A stretch of 64,000 nt of DNA from Mesorhizobium zhangyense (GTDB lineage Bacteria; Pseudomonadota; Alphaproteobacteria; Rhizobiales; Rhizobiaceae). Location of the stretch: positions 1-64,000 of the forward strand of contig NZ_JAAKZG010000019.1 in NCBI RefSeq assembly GCF_011045115.1. The letters are read 5' to 3'. The position numbers and the translations under genes were made by a program. Shown piece after piece: positions 17,929 through 26,399 of this stretch (position 1 is the first letter of the stretch; the number at the start of each line of letters is the position of its first letter). The notes beneath the pieces are model-generated. The model saw only the letters and a list, made by a program, of their open reading frames with translations. It was not told the origin of the DNA and ran no database searches.

Positions 17929-18930
17929 ATGAAAGCTATGAAAGCACTGCTTCTAACTGCAGCCCTCGTGGGAGGCCTCTTGGCTGCCGCTCCGGCCATG
18001 GCTCAGAACCCGCGCCTGGGCTATGTGCCTACAGAGGACCATCCGGTCGGACAGGCTTCGCGCCATTTTGCGAAGCTGGTGGAAGAAAAGACCGGCGGGC
18101 GTATCAAGATCGACACGTTCGGCAACGGCGTGCTCGGCAGCGAGCCCGAGATGCAGGCATCCGTGCAGGCCGGCTTCATCGACATCATGGTTGGCCCCAC
18201 GCCCAACCTGGTCGGCGTCGTTCCGCAATTCATGATCTACGACCTTCCGTTTTTCTACAAGGACTTCGCCGCGGTCGATGCCGTCATGGACGGCGCGGTC
18301 GGCGAGCAGCTGTTTGCACAGCTGACGGAAAAGACCGGCATGGTCGGGCTGGCGTGGTGGGACAACGGCTTCCGCCACATGACCAACAAGATCCGTCCGA
18401 TCAACACGGTGGAGGATATGGCAGGGATCAATATCCGGGTTATACCCAACCCGTTGTTCCTTGCGACCTGGACGGCTTTGGGAACCAATCCGACGCCGCT
18501 TCCCTGGCCTGAGCTGTACAGCGCCCTCGAAAATGGCGCCGTCGATGCCCAGGAGACGCCGTACGCTCTGATCTACACAGCAAGGTTCTATGAGGTGCAG
18601 AAGTATCTGGCGAAGACCGGCCACGTCTATACGCCGTTCGTTCTGCTCGCGAGCCAGAAATGGTTTGGAAGCCTCTCCGACGAAGATAAGGCACATGTCA
18701 TGGAAGCCGCGAAGGAATCGGCAGCCTACCAGCGGGACGTGTCGCGCAAGGCGGCTGACAATTTGGAGCAGGAGCTCAAGGCGAAGGGCTTCGAGATCAC
18801 CCAACCCACGCCTGAAGCGCTTGCAGCCATGAGCGAGCGCGTTGCGCCTGTCGTTAAGGAATACAGCGAGAAGATTGGCGTCGATCTGGTCGAGCAGGCG
18901 CGCGCCGATATGGCGGCGGTTGCCAAGTAA
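17929..18930 (+). CDS. TRAP transporter solute-binding protein (DctP type)
   Basis: 333 residues, signal peptide ending APAMAQ. The mature protein has DctP-family landmarks: HPVGQASRHFAKLVEEKTGGRI, FGNGVLGSEPEMQASVQAG, GLAWWDNGFRHMTNK, the conserved Arg in INIRVIPNP (carboxylate binding), and PWPELYSALENGAVDAQETP. RBS GGGAGGATAA precedes the ATG. It is separated from the DctQM genes by 9 kb, yet it is the only binding protein in the regulon and probably serves them. A terminal-carboxylate substrate is expected from the conserved Arg. Confidence 0.9.
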   Translation: MKAMKALLLTAALVGGLLAAAPAMAQNPRLGYVPTEDHPVGQASRHFAKLVEEKTGGRIKIDTFGNGVLGSEPEMQASVQAGFIDIMVGPTPNLVGVVPQFMIYDLPFFYKDFAAVDAVMDGAVGEQLFAQLTEKTGMVGLAWWDNGFRHMTNKIRPINTVEDMAGINIRVIPNPLFLATWTALGTNPTPLPWPELYSALENGAVDAQETPYALIYTARFYEVQKYLAKTGHVYTPFVLLASQKWFGSLSDEDKAHVMEAAKESAAYQRDVSRKAADNLEQELKAKGFEITQPTPEALAAMSERVAPVVKEYSEKIGVDLVEQARADMAAVAK

Positions 18931-18946
18931 AGCTCATCTTTGTGGG

Positions 18947-18973
18947 GCCGGAGCCTGGTTCGCCTGCTCCGGC
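18947..18973 (+). terminator. Hairpin after dctP
   Basis: GCCGGAGC ... GCTCCGGC, an 8-bp perfect stem with an 11-base loop, 17 bases after the stop. It insulates dctP from the curli operon; the T-tract is missing. Confidence 0.5.
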
Positions 18974-19141
18974 GCCCATCTTCAGAAGCATGGTCGTCTG
19001 ATCCAGTTCGACGCCGCAGACAGAGAGCGGCGTAGGGCTCATCGCAGACGCCAAGGGTTCAACATGCGCTCCAAGCCGGCTTCGGTGCGTGCGCGACAGG
19101 CATCGCCATCTCTCAAACCTCAGTTGGGGATAGATAAAATC

Positions 19142-21307
19142 ATGAAAAAGAACGCTCTTTTCTCATCGAAGCGTTTCGCTTCGACGCTATTAGGCGCGAC
19201 AGCCATGGCGCTGGTGTCTGCGCCGGCCTGGGCCGATGACAACTACGCAAACGTTTCCCAGTCGGGCAGCGGCAACTCCAGCGTCGTGATGCAGGCAGCC
19301 GGCGACGACAACGAACTTGGCACGTCGACCGACGCGGCAAGCCAGACCGGCTCGGGTAACAGCCTCGACGTCGAACAGGCAGGTAGCCGCAACGGGATTG
19401 GTACGCGCGGCACCGGCCTCGACCAGACCGGCAACGGCAATTTGCTGGTCATCGACCAGCTTTCCGACGGCAACCGCGTCAACCAGATTAACCAGAGCAG
19501 CGGAACCGGCTCGGGCACACTCAACAGCGCAACCGTCACCCAGGGAACCGCTTCGGGTGAGCCGGTGGATGGCAAGTCCACGATCACCGGCATCTCGCAG
19601 ACGCATGTCTCGGGTGCTGCCAACAATGTGGACATCACCCAGACCAGCGAAGGCGCCGGCGGCAACATCATCGGCACCGGTGACGCTGACTCCGTTGCTG
19701 GCGGTGTGACGCAGACGGGCGGCGGCAACGACGCCAATCTGAGGCAGACCGGCGAAGGCAACCGCATCGGTACATCGCTCCAGAACGGTCAGGACAATGC
19801 GACCGCCATGAGCCAGGACGGCAACGGCAACGCGATCGACGGCTCTCAAGTCGGTGACGGCAACACCGCGGACGCGCTGCAGGTCGGCAACGCCAACGGC
19901 ACGACCGGCTTCGGCCTGTTCGTTACCTCCTCGTCGACGGTCACGCAGGGCCTGATCAATCAGGCAGGCAACGGCAACAGCCTGCAGCTGGACATCGTCG
20001 GCGACAGCAACCAGTTTGGCATCGACCAGTCCGGCTCGTGGAACGAGGCGGTGGCGCGGGCGACCGGCAACGCCAACGAGTTCGCACTGGGCCAGACGGG
20101 AGACGCCAATCTCGGCGAGATCGCGATCGGCGACCGGACCCCCGGTAGTGACGGCAATCTGGTGGTCCTGAACCAGGACGCCAGCTCCTCGTACGGCAAT
20201 GAAGCCGGGATTCTCGTCGATGGAGATGCCAACAAGGTGTCCGTCGATCAGCTCGGCGCGGTCGGCTACAACGAGGCGACTGTCGACGTCCTGGGCGACC
20301 AGAACGCAGTGGCGGTCGGCCAGATCGGCAGCAATGTGGGCGACGTGTTCGTCACCGGCAACTCCAACGCGGCAACGCTCGACCAGGTTGGCGGGGTCAA
20401 CAGCGCGCTGCTCGAGTCTTACGGGAATGGCAACCAGTTCGACGTCGATCAGGACGGCGATTATAACGAAGCGACGGCGCGTTCGACCGGCGACAGCAAC
20501 GATGTCACTCTCAGCCAGACCGGCGGCACAAACATCGGCCAGATCCTGATCGGCGACCGGACCGTCGGCATCAGCGACGACAATGAGGTGGCCCTGATTC
20601 AGGACAGCGGCCTCTCGCTCGGCAACCAAGCCGAGATCCTCGTCGATGGAAGCGCCAACACTGTCGCCGTCGACCAGCTCGGCGTGATCGGCGGCGACTA
20701 CGGCAACAACCTGCTCATCGATATCCTCGGCGACGACAACGACGTGACGGTCGATCAGGAAGGCAGGAACGGGGGAACTGTCGTCATCAACGGCAACCTC
20801 AACGCCGCGTCGCTTGACCAGGAAGGCTCCGACAACAGCGCGCTGGTCGATATCTTTGGAGGCGGCAACCAGCTCGGCATCGTCCAGTTTGGTTCGGTCA
20901 ATGACGCAGTGGCGATGGCGACCGGCAACGACAACAATGCGTTGATCGAACAGATCGGCAGCTTCAATACGGTCAGCATCTCCTTCCAGGGAGACTCGAA
21001 CGGCTCCGGCAGCTTGACGGGCGCCGCGGGAGCGTTGGTCAGCGGCTCTGGTGGCCTCCTCGTGGCGGGCAGAGCGCTTCAGGACTCGTCCTCGGCGCTG
21101 TCGGGCAACAGCCTGACCTATGAGGTCGTAGGTAATCTGAACCAGTTTGCCTTCGCCCAGATCGGCGGCGGCAACTCCATCACGGGCCTGGTCGGCAACG
21201 CCGGCGCCTCCAATGGAAACCAGGCCGCCGTTTTGCAAAACGGGTCGAACAACGTGACGTCGTTCACTCAGAACGGCAGCTCGAACAATCTCTCCGTCTC
21301 GCAGTAA
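19142..21307 (+). CDS. Giant curlin-repeat protein 1
   Basis: Extracellular amyloid-fibre subunit-like protein of 721 residues, versus about 150 for CsgA. Signal peptide (SAPAWADDN) at residues 1-34, then an almost uninterrupted array of curlin half-repeats with Q-x-G-x-G-N turns (QSGSGN, QTGSGN, QTGNGN, QDGNGN), roughly 40-50 by eye. A higher-order unit of 141-145 residues starts at 20000, 20423 and 20858 (GDSNQFGIDQSG, GNGNQFDVDQDG, GGGNQLGIVQFG). The last 110 residues are nearly the same as in the next gene. The ATG at 19142 is chosen for its signal peptide; the much longer open frame upstream overlaps dctP. Secretion through CsgG is inferred from the operon. Confidence 0.88.
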   Translation: MKKNALFSSKRFASTLLGATAMALVSAPAWADDNYANVSQSGSGNSSVVMQAAGDDNELGTSTDAASQTGSGNSLDVEQAGSRNGIGTRGTGLDQTGNGNLLVIDQLSDGNRVNQINQSSGTGSGTLNSATVTQGTASGEPVDGKSTITGISQTHVSGAANNVDITQTSEGAGGNIIGTGDADSVAGGVTQTGGGNDANLRQTGEGNRIGTSLQNGQDNATAMSQDGNGNAIDGSQVGDGNTADALQVGNANGTTGFGLFVTSSSTVTQGLINQAGNGNSLQLDIVGDSNQFGIDQSGSWNEAVARATGNANEFALGQTGDANLGEIAIGDRTPGSDGNLVVLNQDASSSYGNEAGILVDGDANKVSVDQLGAVGYNEATVDVLGDQNAVAVGQIGSNVGDVFVTGNSNAATLDQVGGVNSALLESYGNGNQFDVDQDGDYNEATARSTGDSNDVTLSQTGGTNIGQILIGDRTVGISDDNEVALIQDSGLSLGNQAEILVDGSANTVAVDQLGVIGGDYGNNLLIDILGDDNDVTVDQEGRNGGTVVINGNLNAASLDQEGSDNSALVDIFGGGNQLGIVQFGSVNDAVAMATGNDNNALIEQIGSFNTVSISFQGDSNGSGSLTGAAGALVSGSGGLLVAGRALQDSSSALSGNSLTYEVVGNLNQFAFAQIGGGNSITGLVGNAGASNGNQAAVLQNGSNNVTSFTQNGSSNNLSVSQ

Positions 21308-21312
21308 GCACT

Positions 21313-21342
21313 GTCGGCCGGGCGGGAAGCCGCCCGGCCGAC
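21313..21342 (+). terminator. Intercistronic hairpin after giant curlin 1
   Basis: 13-bp perfect stem GTCGGCCGGGCGG / CCGCCCGGCCGAC with loop GAAG, starting six bases after the stop. A near-identical hairpin follows giant curlin 2, so it belongs to the duplicated unit. There is no T-tract; it may limit read-through or protect the upstream mRNA. Confidence 0.6.
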
Positions 21343-21382
21343 GTCTTCGAGCAACATTCAACCGCGTGACAGGAGTTACACG

Positions 21383-23503
21383 ATGACATTCAAGCTGACA
21401 CTTGCGACCACCACGGCGGTCGGACTTCTGATGGGGGCGGCACTCGCAGGCAGCGAGAACGAGGCCTACATCGACCAGATCGGCGACGGTAACTCGTCCT
21501 CCATCGTCCAGGGCCAGTCGAACGGTTCGGCCGTCGGCAACAGAGCCGGACATACGACGCAGCGAATCCGGCAGGACGGCGCCGACAACGAGCTGATCAT
21601 CAACCAGGCGCATAATTCGAACGTGACCAGCCCGCCGCGCAACCAGATCAACCGGGTAGGATCGCCGGGCGACCAGGCGGGCCTTGGCATCGACCAGATC
21701 GGAAACTCCAACTATCTGCGAATCGACCAGACGGGGGCCAACCAGGCCGTCTTCGAGGTGCAGCAGAATGGCGGTACGTCTGCGACGACCTCTTCCAACA
21801 ACGCAACGATCACCCAGGACGGCGGCTGGTCGGCGCGCGTCTCCAACCTCCGGCAGACCTTCAGCGGCGGCGCGACGGATGGATCGAACGACGTCACCAT
21901 TACCCAGACCGGCCAGTCCTCACGCGTGGGCAACACCAGCAGTGGCCCACGCAATGACGGCAGTGGCGCGCACCAGACCGGTTTCGGCAACGATCTGACC
22001 ATCACACAGACCGGCAACTCGCAACTCGTCTACACGGCGACGCAGACGAACAACCTCTCGGCTGGCGGCGCCAACATTGCGAGCATCAGCCAGGGCGGCG
22101 GCAACGGCAACCAGCTTCGCGAACTGAGCCAGGTCAACACGGGCGCGGCGGACAACATCGCGACGCTGACTTTCTCCGGCGCCGGCAATGGCGTGACGTC
22201 CGGTGAGTTCACGGGGCCGGCCCTCGGAGTCGGGGTGCTTCAGTCGCGCGTTCGCCAGACCGGCGAAGGCAATGACATCAACTATGTCGTCACCGGCATC
22301 TACAATCTGTTCGGGCTCGTCCAGGACGGGCTGGGTAACTGGATCGTCGGCACTGTTGACGGAAGCGCCAATCAGGTCGCGATATCGCAGGAAGGCGACG
22401 GCAACGGCGCCCAACTCGAGATCCTCGGAGACAGCAACCAGTTTGGCATTGCCCAGATTGGCGAGGGGAACGAGGCGCTGGCGTCAGCGAACGGCAACGC
22501 CAACGAACTCGCGCTGAGCCAGATCGGGCTCGCCAATCTTGGCAAGATCCTGATCGGATCCCGCACCGCCGGCAGCAGCGACGACAATGTGGTGGCCCTG
22601 AACCAGGACAGCCTCGCCTCGTTCGGCAATGTTGGCGAGATCTACGTCGATGGGAAGGCCAACACGATTTTGCTCGATCAGCTGGGTGTGATCGGCAGCG
22701 ACTACGGGACCGTCGACATCCTCGGCGACGAGAACGACGTGGCGGTCGACCAGGATGGCAGCAATACGGGCGAGGTGTTCGTCACTGGAAACCTCAACGT
22801 CGCTTCGCTCGAACAGGTCGGCGACACTAACAGCGCGCGGCTCGATATCCTCGGAGTCAGCAACGAGGTTGATATTGACCAGTTCGGCGACTGGAACGAC
22901 GCGGTGGCGCGGGCGAACGGCAAAGCCAACGAGGTCATGCTGAGCCAGACAGGAGCGGTGAATACCGGGCTCGTCGACATCGTCGGCGACCAGAACGGTG
23001 TAGCGATCGAACAGGACGGCGAAATCAACAGCGCGCTGGTCGATATCCTCGGAGACAGCAACCAGTTCGTTATTGACCAGTCCGGCGACTGGAACGACGC
23101 GGTGGCGCAGGCGACCGGCAACGACAACAAGGCGCAGATCGACCAGATCGGCAGCCTCAATACCGTCAGCGTGACCTTCCAAGGGGACTCGAACGGCTCT
23201 GGCAGCTTGACGGGCGCCGCGGGAACGCTGGTCAGCACGTCTGGCGGTCAGCTCGCGGCGGGCAGGGCGCTTCAGGACTCCTCCTCGGCGCTGTCGGGCA
23301 ACAGCCTGACCTATGACGTCGTCGGCAATCTGAACCAGTTCGCCTTCGCCCAGATCGGCGGCGGCAACTCCATCACCGGCCTGGTCGGCAACGCCGGCCC
23401 CTCCAATGGAAACCAGGCTGCCGTGTTGCAAAACGGGTCGAACAACGTGACGTCATTCACCCAGAACGGTGGCGGTTCGAACAACCTCTCCGTCTCGCAG
23501 TAA
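21383..23503 (+). CDS. Giant curlin-repeat protein 2
   Basis: 706 residues. The signal peptide ends ALAGSENEAY; curlin half-repeats run through the whole mature chain. The N-terminal third differs from protein 1 and contains longer loops (QNGGTSATTSSNN, QTGQSSRVGNTSSGP). From 22427 it carries the same superrepeat as protein 1 (starts at 22427, 22853, and 23051, the last after a shortened 66-residue unit). The final part from QGDSNGSGSLTGAAG to NNLSVSQ is almost identical to protein 1. RBS CAGGAG. Probably a second major fibre subunit; the order gives no hint which is the nucleator. Confidence 0.88.
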   Translation: MTFKLTLATTTAVGLLMGAALAGSENEAYIDQIGDGNSSSIVQGQSNGSAVGNRAGHTTQRIRQDGADNELIINQAHNSNVTSPPRNQINRVGSPGDQAGLGIDQIGNSNYLRIDQTGANQAVFEVQQNGGTSATTSSNNATITQDGGWSARVSNLRQTFSGGATDGSNDVTITQTGQSSRVGNTSSGPRNDGSGAHQTGFGNDLTITQTGNSQLVYTATQTNNLSAGGANIASISQGGGNGNQLRELSQVNTGAADNIATLTFSGAGNGVTSGEFTGPALGVGVLQSRVRQTGEGNDINYVVTGIYNLFGLVQDGLGNWIVGTVDGSANQVAISQEGDGNGAQLEILGDSNQFGIAQIGEGNEALASANGNANELALSQIGLANLGKILIGSRTAGSSDDNVVALNQDSLASFGNVGEIYVDGKANTILLDQLGVIGSDYGTVDILGDENDVAVDQDGSNTGEVFVTGNLNVASLEQVGDTNSARLDILGVSNEVDIDQFGDWNDAVARANGKANEVMLSQTGAVNTGLVDIVGDQNGVAIEQDGEINSALVDILGDSNQFVIDQSGDWNDAVAQATGNDNKAQIDQIGSLNTVSVTFQGDSNGSGSLTGAAGTLVSTSGGQLAAGRALQDSSSALSGNSLTYDVVGNLNQFAFAQIGGGNSITGLVGNAGPSNGNQAAVLQNGSNNVTSFTQNGGGSNNLSVSQ

Positions 23504-23508
23504 CCACA

Positions 23509-23537
23509 ATCGGCCGGGCGGGAACCGCCCGGCCGAT
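23509..23537 (+). terminator. Intercistronic hairpin after giant curlin 2
   Basis: 13-bp stem ATCGGCCGGGCGG / CCGCCCGGCCGAT with loop GAA, five bases after the stop; copy of the hairpin at 21313. Confidence 0.6.
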
Positions 23538-23577
23538 CTCTTCGCGCGGCACTGAACTGTGTAACAGGACGAAGACG

Positions 23578-23760
23578 ATGACCTTCAAGATCGCCCTTGC
23601 AACGACGACGACGGCCGTTGGGCTGATGATGGGCGCGGCGTTCGCCGGCAGCGAGAACGAGGCCTATCTCGAACAGAAGGGAGCCCGGAATCCGCCGCCA
23701 TCACGGAAGCGTTTGCAACAAACGCCGTCATGGTGTTTCGCAAGGTGCGGGGGGAGATGA
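23578..23760 (+). pseudogene. Truncated third curlin (signal peptide and first residues)
   Basis: The first 36 or so residues, from MTFKIALATTT through the signal peptide to AGSENEAYLEQKGARN, match the start of giant curlin 2, and the spacing from the upstream hairpin is similar. After that the curlin pattern stops and the frame runs into unrelated Pro/Arg/Ser sequence, ending just before csgF. Shifting frame gives ESAAITEAFATNAV, also not curlin-like. Best read as a deleted paralogue; a short secreted peptide is possible but unsupported. Confidence 0.65.
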
Positions 23761-23761
23761 G

Positions 23762-24343
23762 ATGATGAAGATTGCTTGCGCGGCGCTTCTGGCCGCTGGC
23801 GTTGTTCTGACTGCCGCGGGCGGTTCGGCCGCTCAGGATATGGTCTACACTCCTATCAATCCCTCCTTCGGCGGCAGCCCGCTGAACTCGTCTCACCTGC
23901 TCGGCCTGGCCAACGCCCAGCGTACGGCCACGGCCCGCAAGCCGCCCGCGGATGCGGATCCGAACAATCCGACCAATCCGGACTCCTCTGACGCGGACCT
24001 CTTCGTCCGCCAGCTCCAGAGCCGCCTGCTTTCGGCGCTCGCGAGTCAGGTTACCGAGGCGATCTTCGGTGAGAATCCGCAGGAATCGGGTACTGTCCGT
24101 TTCGGCGACACGACCGTCACTTACGAGCGGACCATCGATTCGATTCGGCTAGTCATTACTGACCCGACAGGCGTCACCGAGATCGTGGTGCCCCTGCTGG
24201 TTGCGACCAACAACGCTACAAATTCCCTGATGCAGAACACAGGTGGCCTCGGGTCGAGCAACACTCTGTCCGGGGGATTGAACACCGGTGCCCTGAACGG
24301 TGACCTGACGTCGAGCACGTCGCTCAGCCCGGGGCTGAATTGA
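23762..24343 (+). CDS. csgF: Curli assembly protein CsgF
   Basis: 193 residues, signal peptide ending GSAAQ. The mature N terminus DMVYTPINPSFGGSPLNSSH matches the CsgF segment (NPxFGGxPLN) that plugs the CsgG channel and tethers the nucleator at the surface. It then has a helical middle (DLFVRQLQSRLLSALASQVTEAIF) and beta strands (GTVRFGDTTVTYERT). The C-terminal 45 residues are Gly/Asn/Ser-rich (NTGGLGSSNTLSGGLN), longer than the 138-residue E. coli protein. Its stop (TGA at 24341-24343) overlaps a TTG in the csgG frame. Confidence 0.9.
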   Translation: MMKIACAALLAAGVVLTAAGGSAAQDMVYTPINPSFGGSPLNSSHLLGLANAQRTATARKPPADADPNNPTNPDSSDADLFVRQLQSRLLSALASQVTEAIFGENPQESGTVRFGDTTVTYERTIDSIRLVITDPTGVTEIVVPLLVATNNATNSLMQNTGGLGSSNTLSGGLNTGALNGDLTSSTSLSPGLN

Positions 24344-24426
24344 TTTCGACGCGGGACGGATCAGGGCACATGCGGGCAGCGGCATCACGGGAGGGCGACA
24401 TACCGAAAAGCCGGCGCTTTGGGACC

Positions 24427-25584
24427 ATGATCGCAAAGGTCGCCGTCATCGGCGTACTCGTGTCTGTGCTTGGCGGATGCCAGGCAGTGCCGAGCGCAGG
24501 CGTTCTGCAGCCCGTCTACACGCCTGTGACGAAGCAGAGCCACAGCCTGCGCACCATCCCGGCCCCTTCGAAGCGCATTATCGTCGCCGTCTACGATTTC
24601 CCCGATCTGACCGGCCAGTACAAGGAACGCGAGAACGTCCAGACCATGTCGCGGGCTGTCACCCAGGGCGGCGCGCCCATGCTGATCAAGGCCTTGCAGG
24701 ATGCTGGCGAGAAGCGCTGGTTCACGGTGCTCGACCGTGCCCGCCTCGACGACCTGCTCAAGGAGCGGCAGATCGTCACCGAGATGCGGCGGCTCTACCG
24801 CAACGAGCAGCGTATCGACGCGCGCGTCCTGCCGCCGCTCGATCACGCGGGCATCATCCTCCAGGGCGGAATCACCGGTTACGACACCAACACCATGACG
24901 GGCGGCATCGGCGCGCGCTATCTGGGCATCGGCGGCGATGTGAAATGGCAGCAGGACACCGTGACCGTCACGCTACGGGCCGTCTCGACGAACACTGGCG
25001 AGGTTCTGTCCAGCGTCGCGGTCCACAAGATGATCGCCTCCTACGCGCTTCAGGGCGGTGCGTTCCGCTACATAGCCCTCGACAAGATCGTCGAGGCTGA
25101 GGCTGGCATCACCCAGAACGAGCCTAAGCAGATCGCCGTGCAGCAGGCCATCGAGAAGGCGGTGATGGGTATGATCATCGAGGGCGCCGAACTCGGTGTC
25201 TGGTCGTTCGAGGACCGGAATGCGGGACGCGAGGTGATCGCCGACTATCGCAACGAGAAATACGGCACCAAGCTGACCACGGCCGCTGAAATCGTGCCGT
25301 CGCCCAAGACTCGCAACGCCGCGGATGTCGTCGAGACGACGGCCGCATGGCCGCGCACGGCGGCTGCGCCTCGTCGCCCGACTCCGACCGCGGCGCCCGC
25401 ACCGGTGGCTCCGCCTCCCGCATCGCCGGACGAAACGGTCGGCTCGCTCGAGCCGGGCGGGGACGGATCTGTTTCCGAGGCTCCGCCTGCGGTCACCGGC
25501 GCAGCGACGACGCCAGACCTTGGCGCGACACCGAAGACGGCCCGGCAACGTGAATATGTTGCCTCGATAGCGTTGACGCGTTGA
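24427..25584 (+). CDS. csgG: Curli secretion channel lipoprotein CsgG, C-terminally extended
   Basis: Nonameric outer-membrane channel for curlin export. From the ATG at 24427 a short lipoprotein signal ends VSVLGGC, as in known CsgG; in-frame TTG (24340) and ATG (24370) starts would add 19-29 polar residues. The core is clear: IIVAVYDFPDLTGQYKERE, APMLIKALQDAG, WFTVLDRARLDDLLKERQIV, GGIGARYLGIGGDVKWQ, VSTNTGEVLSSVAVHKMI, GAFRYIALDKIVEAE. After the usual end near residue 285 there is about 95 residues of Pro/Ala/Thr-rich sequence (APRRPTPTAAPAPVAPPP). E. coli CsgG is 277 residues. No csgE is present in the window. Confidence 0.92.
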   Translation: MIAKVAVIGVLVSVLGGCQAVPSAGVLQPVYTPVTKQSHSLRTIPAPSKRIIVAVYDFPDLTGQYKERENVQTMSRAVTQGGAPMLIKALQDAGEKRWFTVLDRARLDDLLKERQIVTEMRRLYRNEQRIDARVLPPLDHAGIILQGGITGYDTNTMTGGIGARYLGIGGDVKWQQDTVTVTLRAVSTNTGEVLSSVAVHKMIASYALQGGAFRYIALDKIVEAEAGITQNEPKQIAVQQAIEKAVMGMIIEGAELGVWSFEDRNAGREVIADYRNEKYGTKLTTAAEIVPSPKTRNAADVVETTAAWPRTAAAPRRPTPTAAPAPVAPPPASPDETVGSLEPGGDGSVSEAPPAVTGAATTPDLGATPKTARQREYVASIALTR

Positions 25585-25765
25585 CGATGCTTATGGGCCT
25601 TCTCAATCCGTTCTCCAACTCGCAGGGACGCGCGGCGCTCACCCTCCTGACGTCGGTGAGCGGTGACACCAACCCGTTCGGCGGCGTCGAGACCGCTGCA
25701 GCAAACATGTCGCTGGCGGCTCGGGAGGGCTCTGGCAGAGCGCCGTCGTGTTCCAGCAATGACCT

Positions 25766-25788
25766 TGTCTCCGGTCGGACCGGAGACA
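25766..25788 (+). terminator. Hairpin between csgG and small curlin genes
   Basis: 9-bp stem TGTCTCCGG / CCGGAGACA with loop TCGGA, in the 290-base gap after csgG. No T-tract. The rest of the gap has an open frame (MGLLNPFSNSQGRAAL...) with no recognisable protein, so I leave it unannotated. The hairpin may be an internal attenuator or processing site. Confidence 0.45.
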
Positions 25789-25878
25789 GCGACGTTGCTT
25801 CAACTTTGATCGATCCCGCGGCCCGAATATTAAGCAGCACTTGCGATGATCTCCCCACATTAGGAGGAGACTGTCACA

Positions 25879-26373
25879 ATGAAACTGCATTCTATCCTTG
25901 TTGCCGGCGTCGTCCTGGCATCGGCGCCTGCCCAGGCCGGCAACGAACTGATCATCCTGACCCAGCACGAGTTGTCCAAGTCGCTCACGCTCGACGTGAA
26001 CGGCAGCTTCAATACGGTGTCCGTTCTTCAGGCCCACAACGGTCTCGGCGCACCGAACGTGCTCAACGTCAACATCAACGGCGATTTCAACGGCGGCTCA
26101 CTTGGCGCGCCCCTCACCGGATCGGCCCACTGGGTTGGCCCGACGCCCGGTTCGATCACCCAGAGCGGATTCGACAACCACATCACCGCCAGCGTCACCG
26201 GGAGCCACGATCTCTTCGCTTTCGCGCAGGAGGGCAGCGGGAACCGGCTTACAGCCTCGATTTCAGGCATCGCAAATCAGGCCGCTGTCTCGCAGACTGG
26301 ATTAAATAACGTCGTCGGTTTTTCACAGTCCGGAATCGACAATATGATTAGTATATCACAGACGTCCTGGTGA
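25879..26373 (+). CDS. Curlin-repeat protein, standard size
   Basis: 164 residues, close to the usual CsgA/CsgB length. Signal peptide ending APAQAG, then half-repeats including SITQSGFDN, FAQEGSGN, VSQTGLNN, FSQSGIDN, and the end ISISQTSW. Strong AGGAGG ten bases before the ATG. It ends in an aromatic residue, as does the next gene, unlike the giant proteins that end NNLSVSQ. Position after csgG suggests a minor subunit or nucleator role (CsgB-like), but sequence alone does not separate A from B. Confidence 0.87.
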   Translation: MKLHSILVAGVVLASAPAQAGNELIILTQHELSKSLTLDVNGSFNTVSVLQAHNGLGAPNVLNVNINGDFNGGSLGAPLTGSAHWVGPTPGSITQSGFDNHITASVTGSHDLFAFAQEGSGNRLTASISGIANQAAVSQTGLNNVVGFSQSGIDNMISISQTSW

Positions 26374-26399
26374 CTTTTTACGGGAGAGGGGATGTTCGC

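Noticed and set aside
20000-21307. CRISPR-like or minisatellite repeats
   Set aside because: The periodicity reflects imperfect protein repeats in frame; there are no identical direct repeats with unique spacers.
19190-21613. 807-codon open frame on the minus strand across giant curlin 1
   Set aside because: It mirrors the curlin repeats (codon bias and GAC/GTC rich repeats leave the antisense frame open). No start signal, signal peptide or known domain; a shadow of the curlin gene.
22484-23431. 315-codon minus-strand frame in giant curlin 2
   Set aside because: Same repeat-driven shadow as in the first curlin gene.
25585-25878. Coding gene between csgG and the next curlin
   Set aside because: Open frames exist on both strands, but none has a signal peptide, curlin pattern or known domain; only a hairpin is supported.
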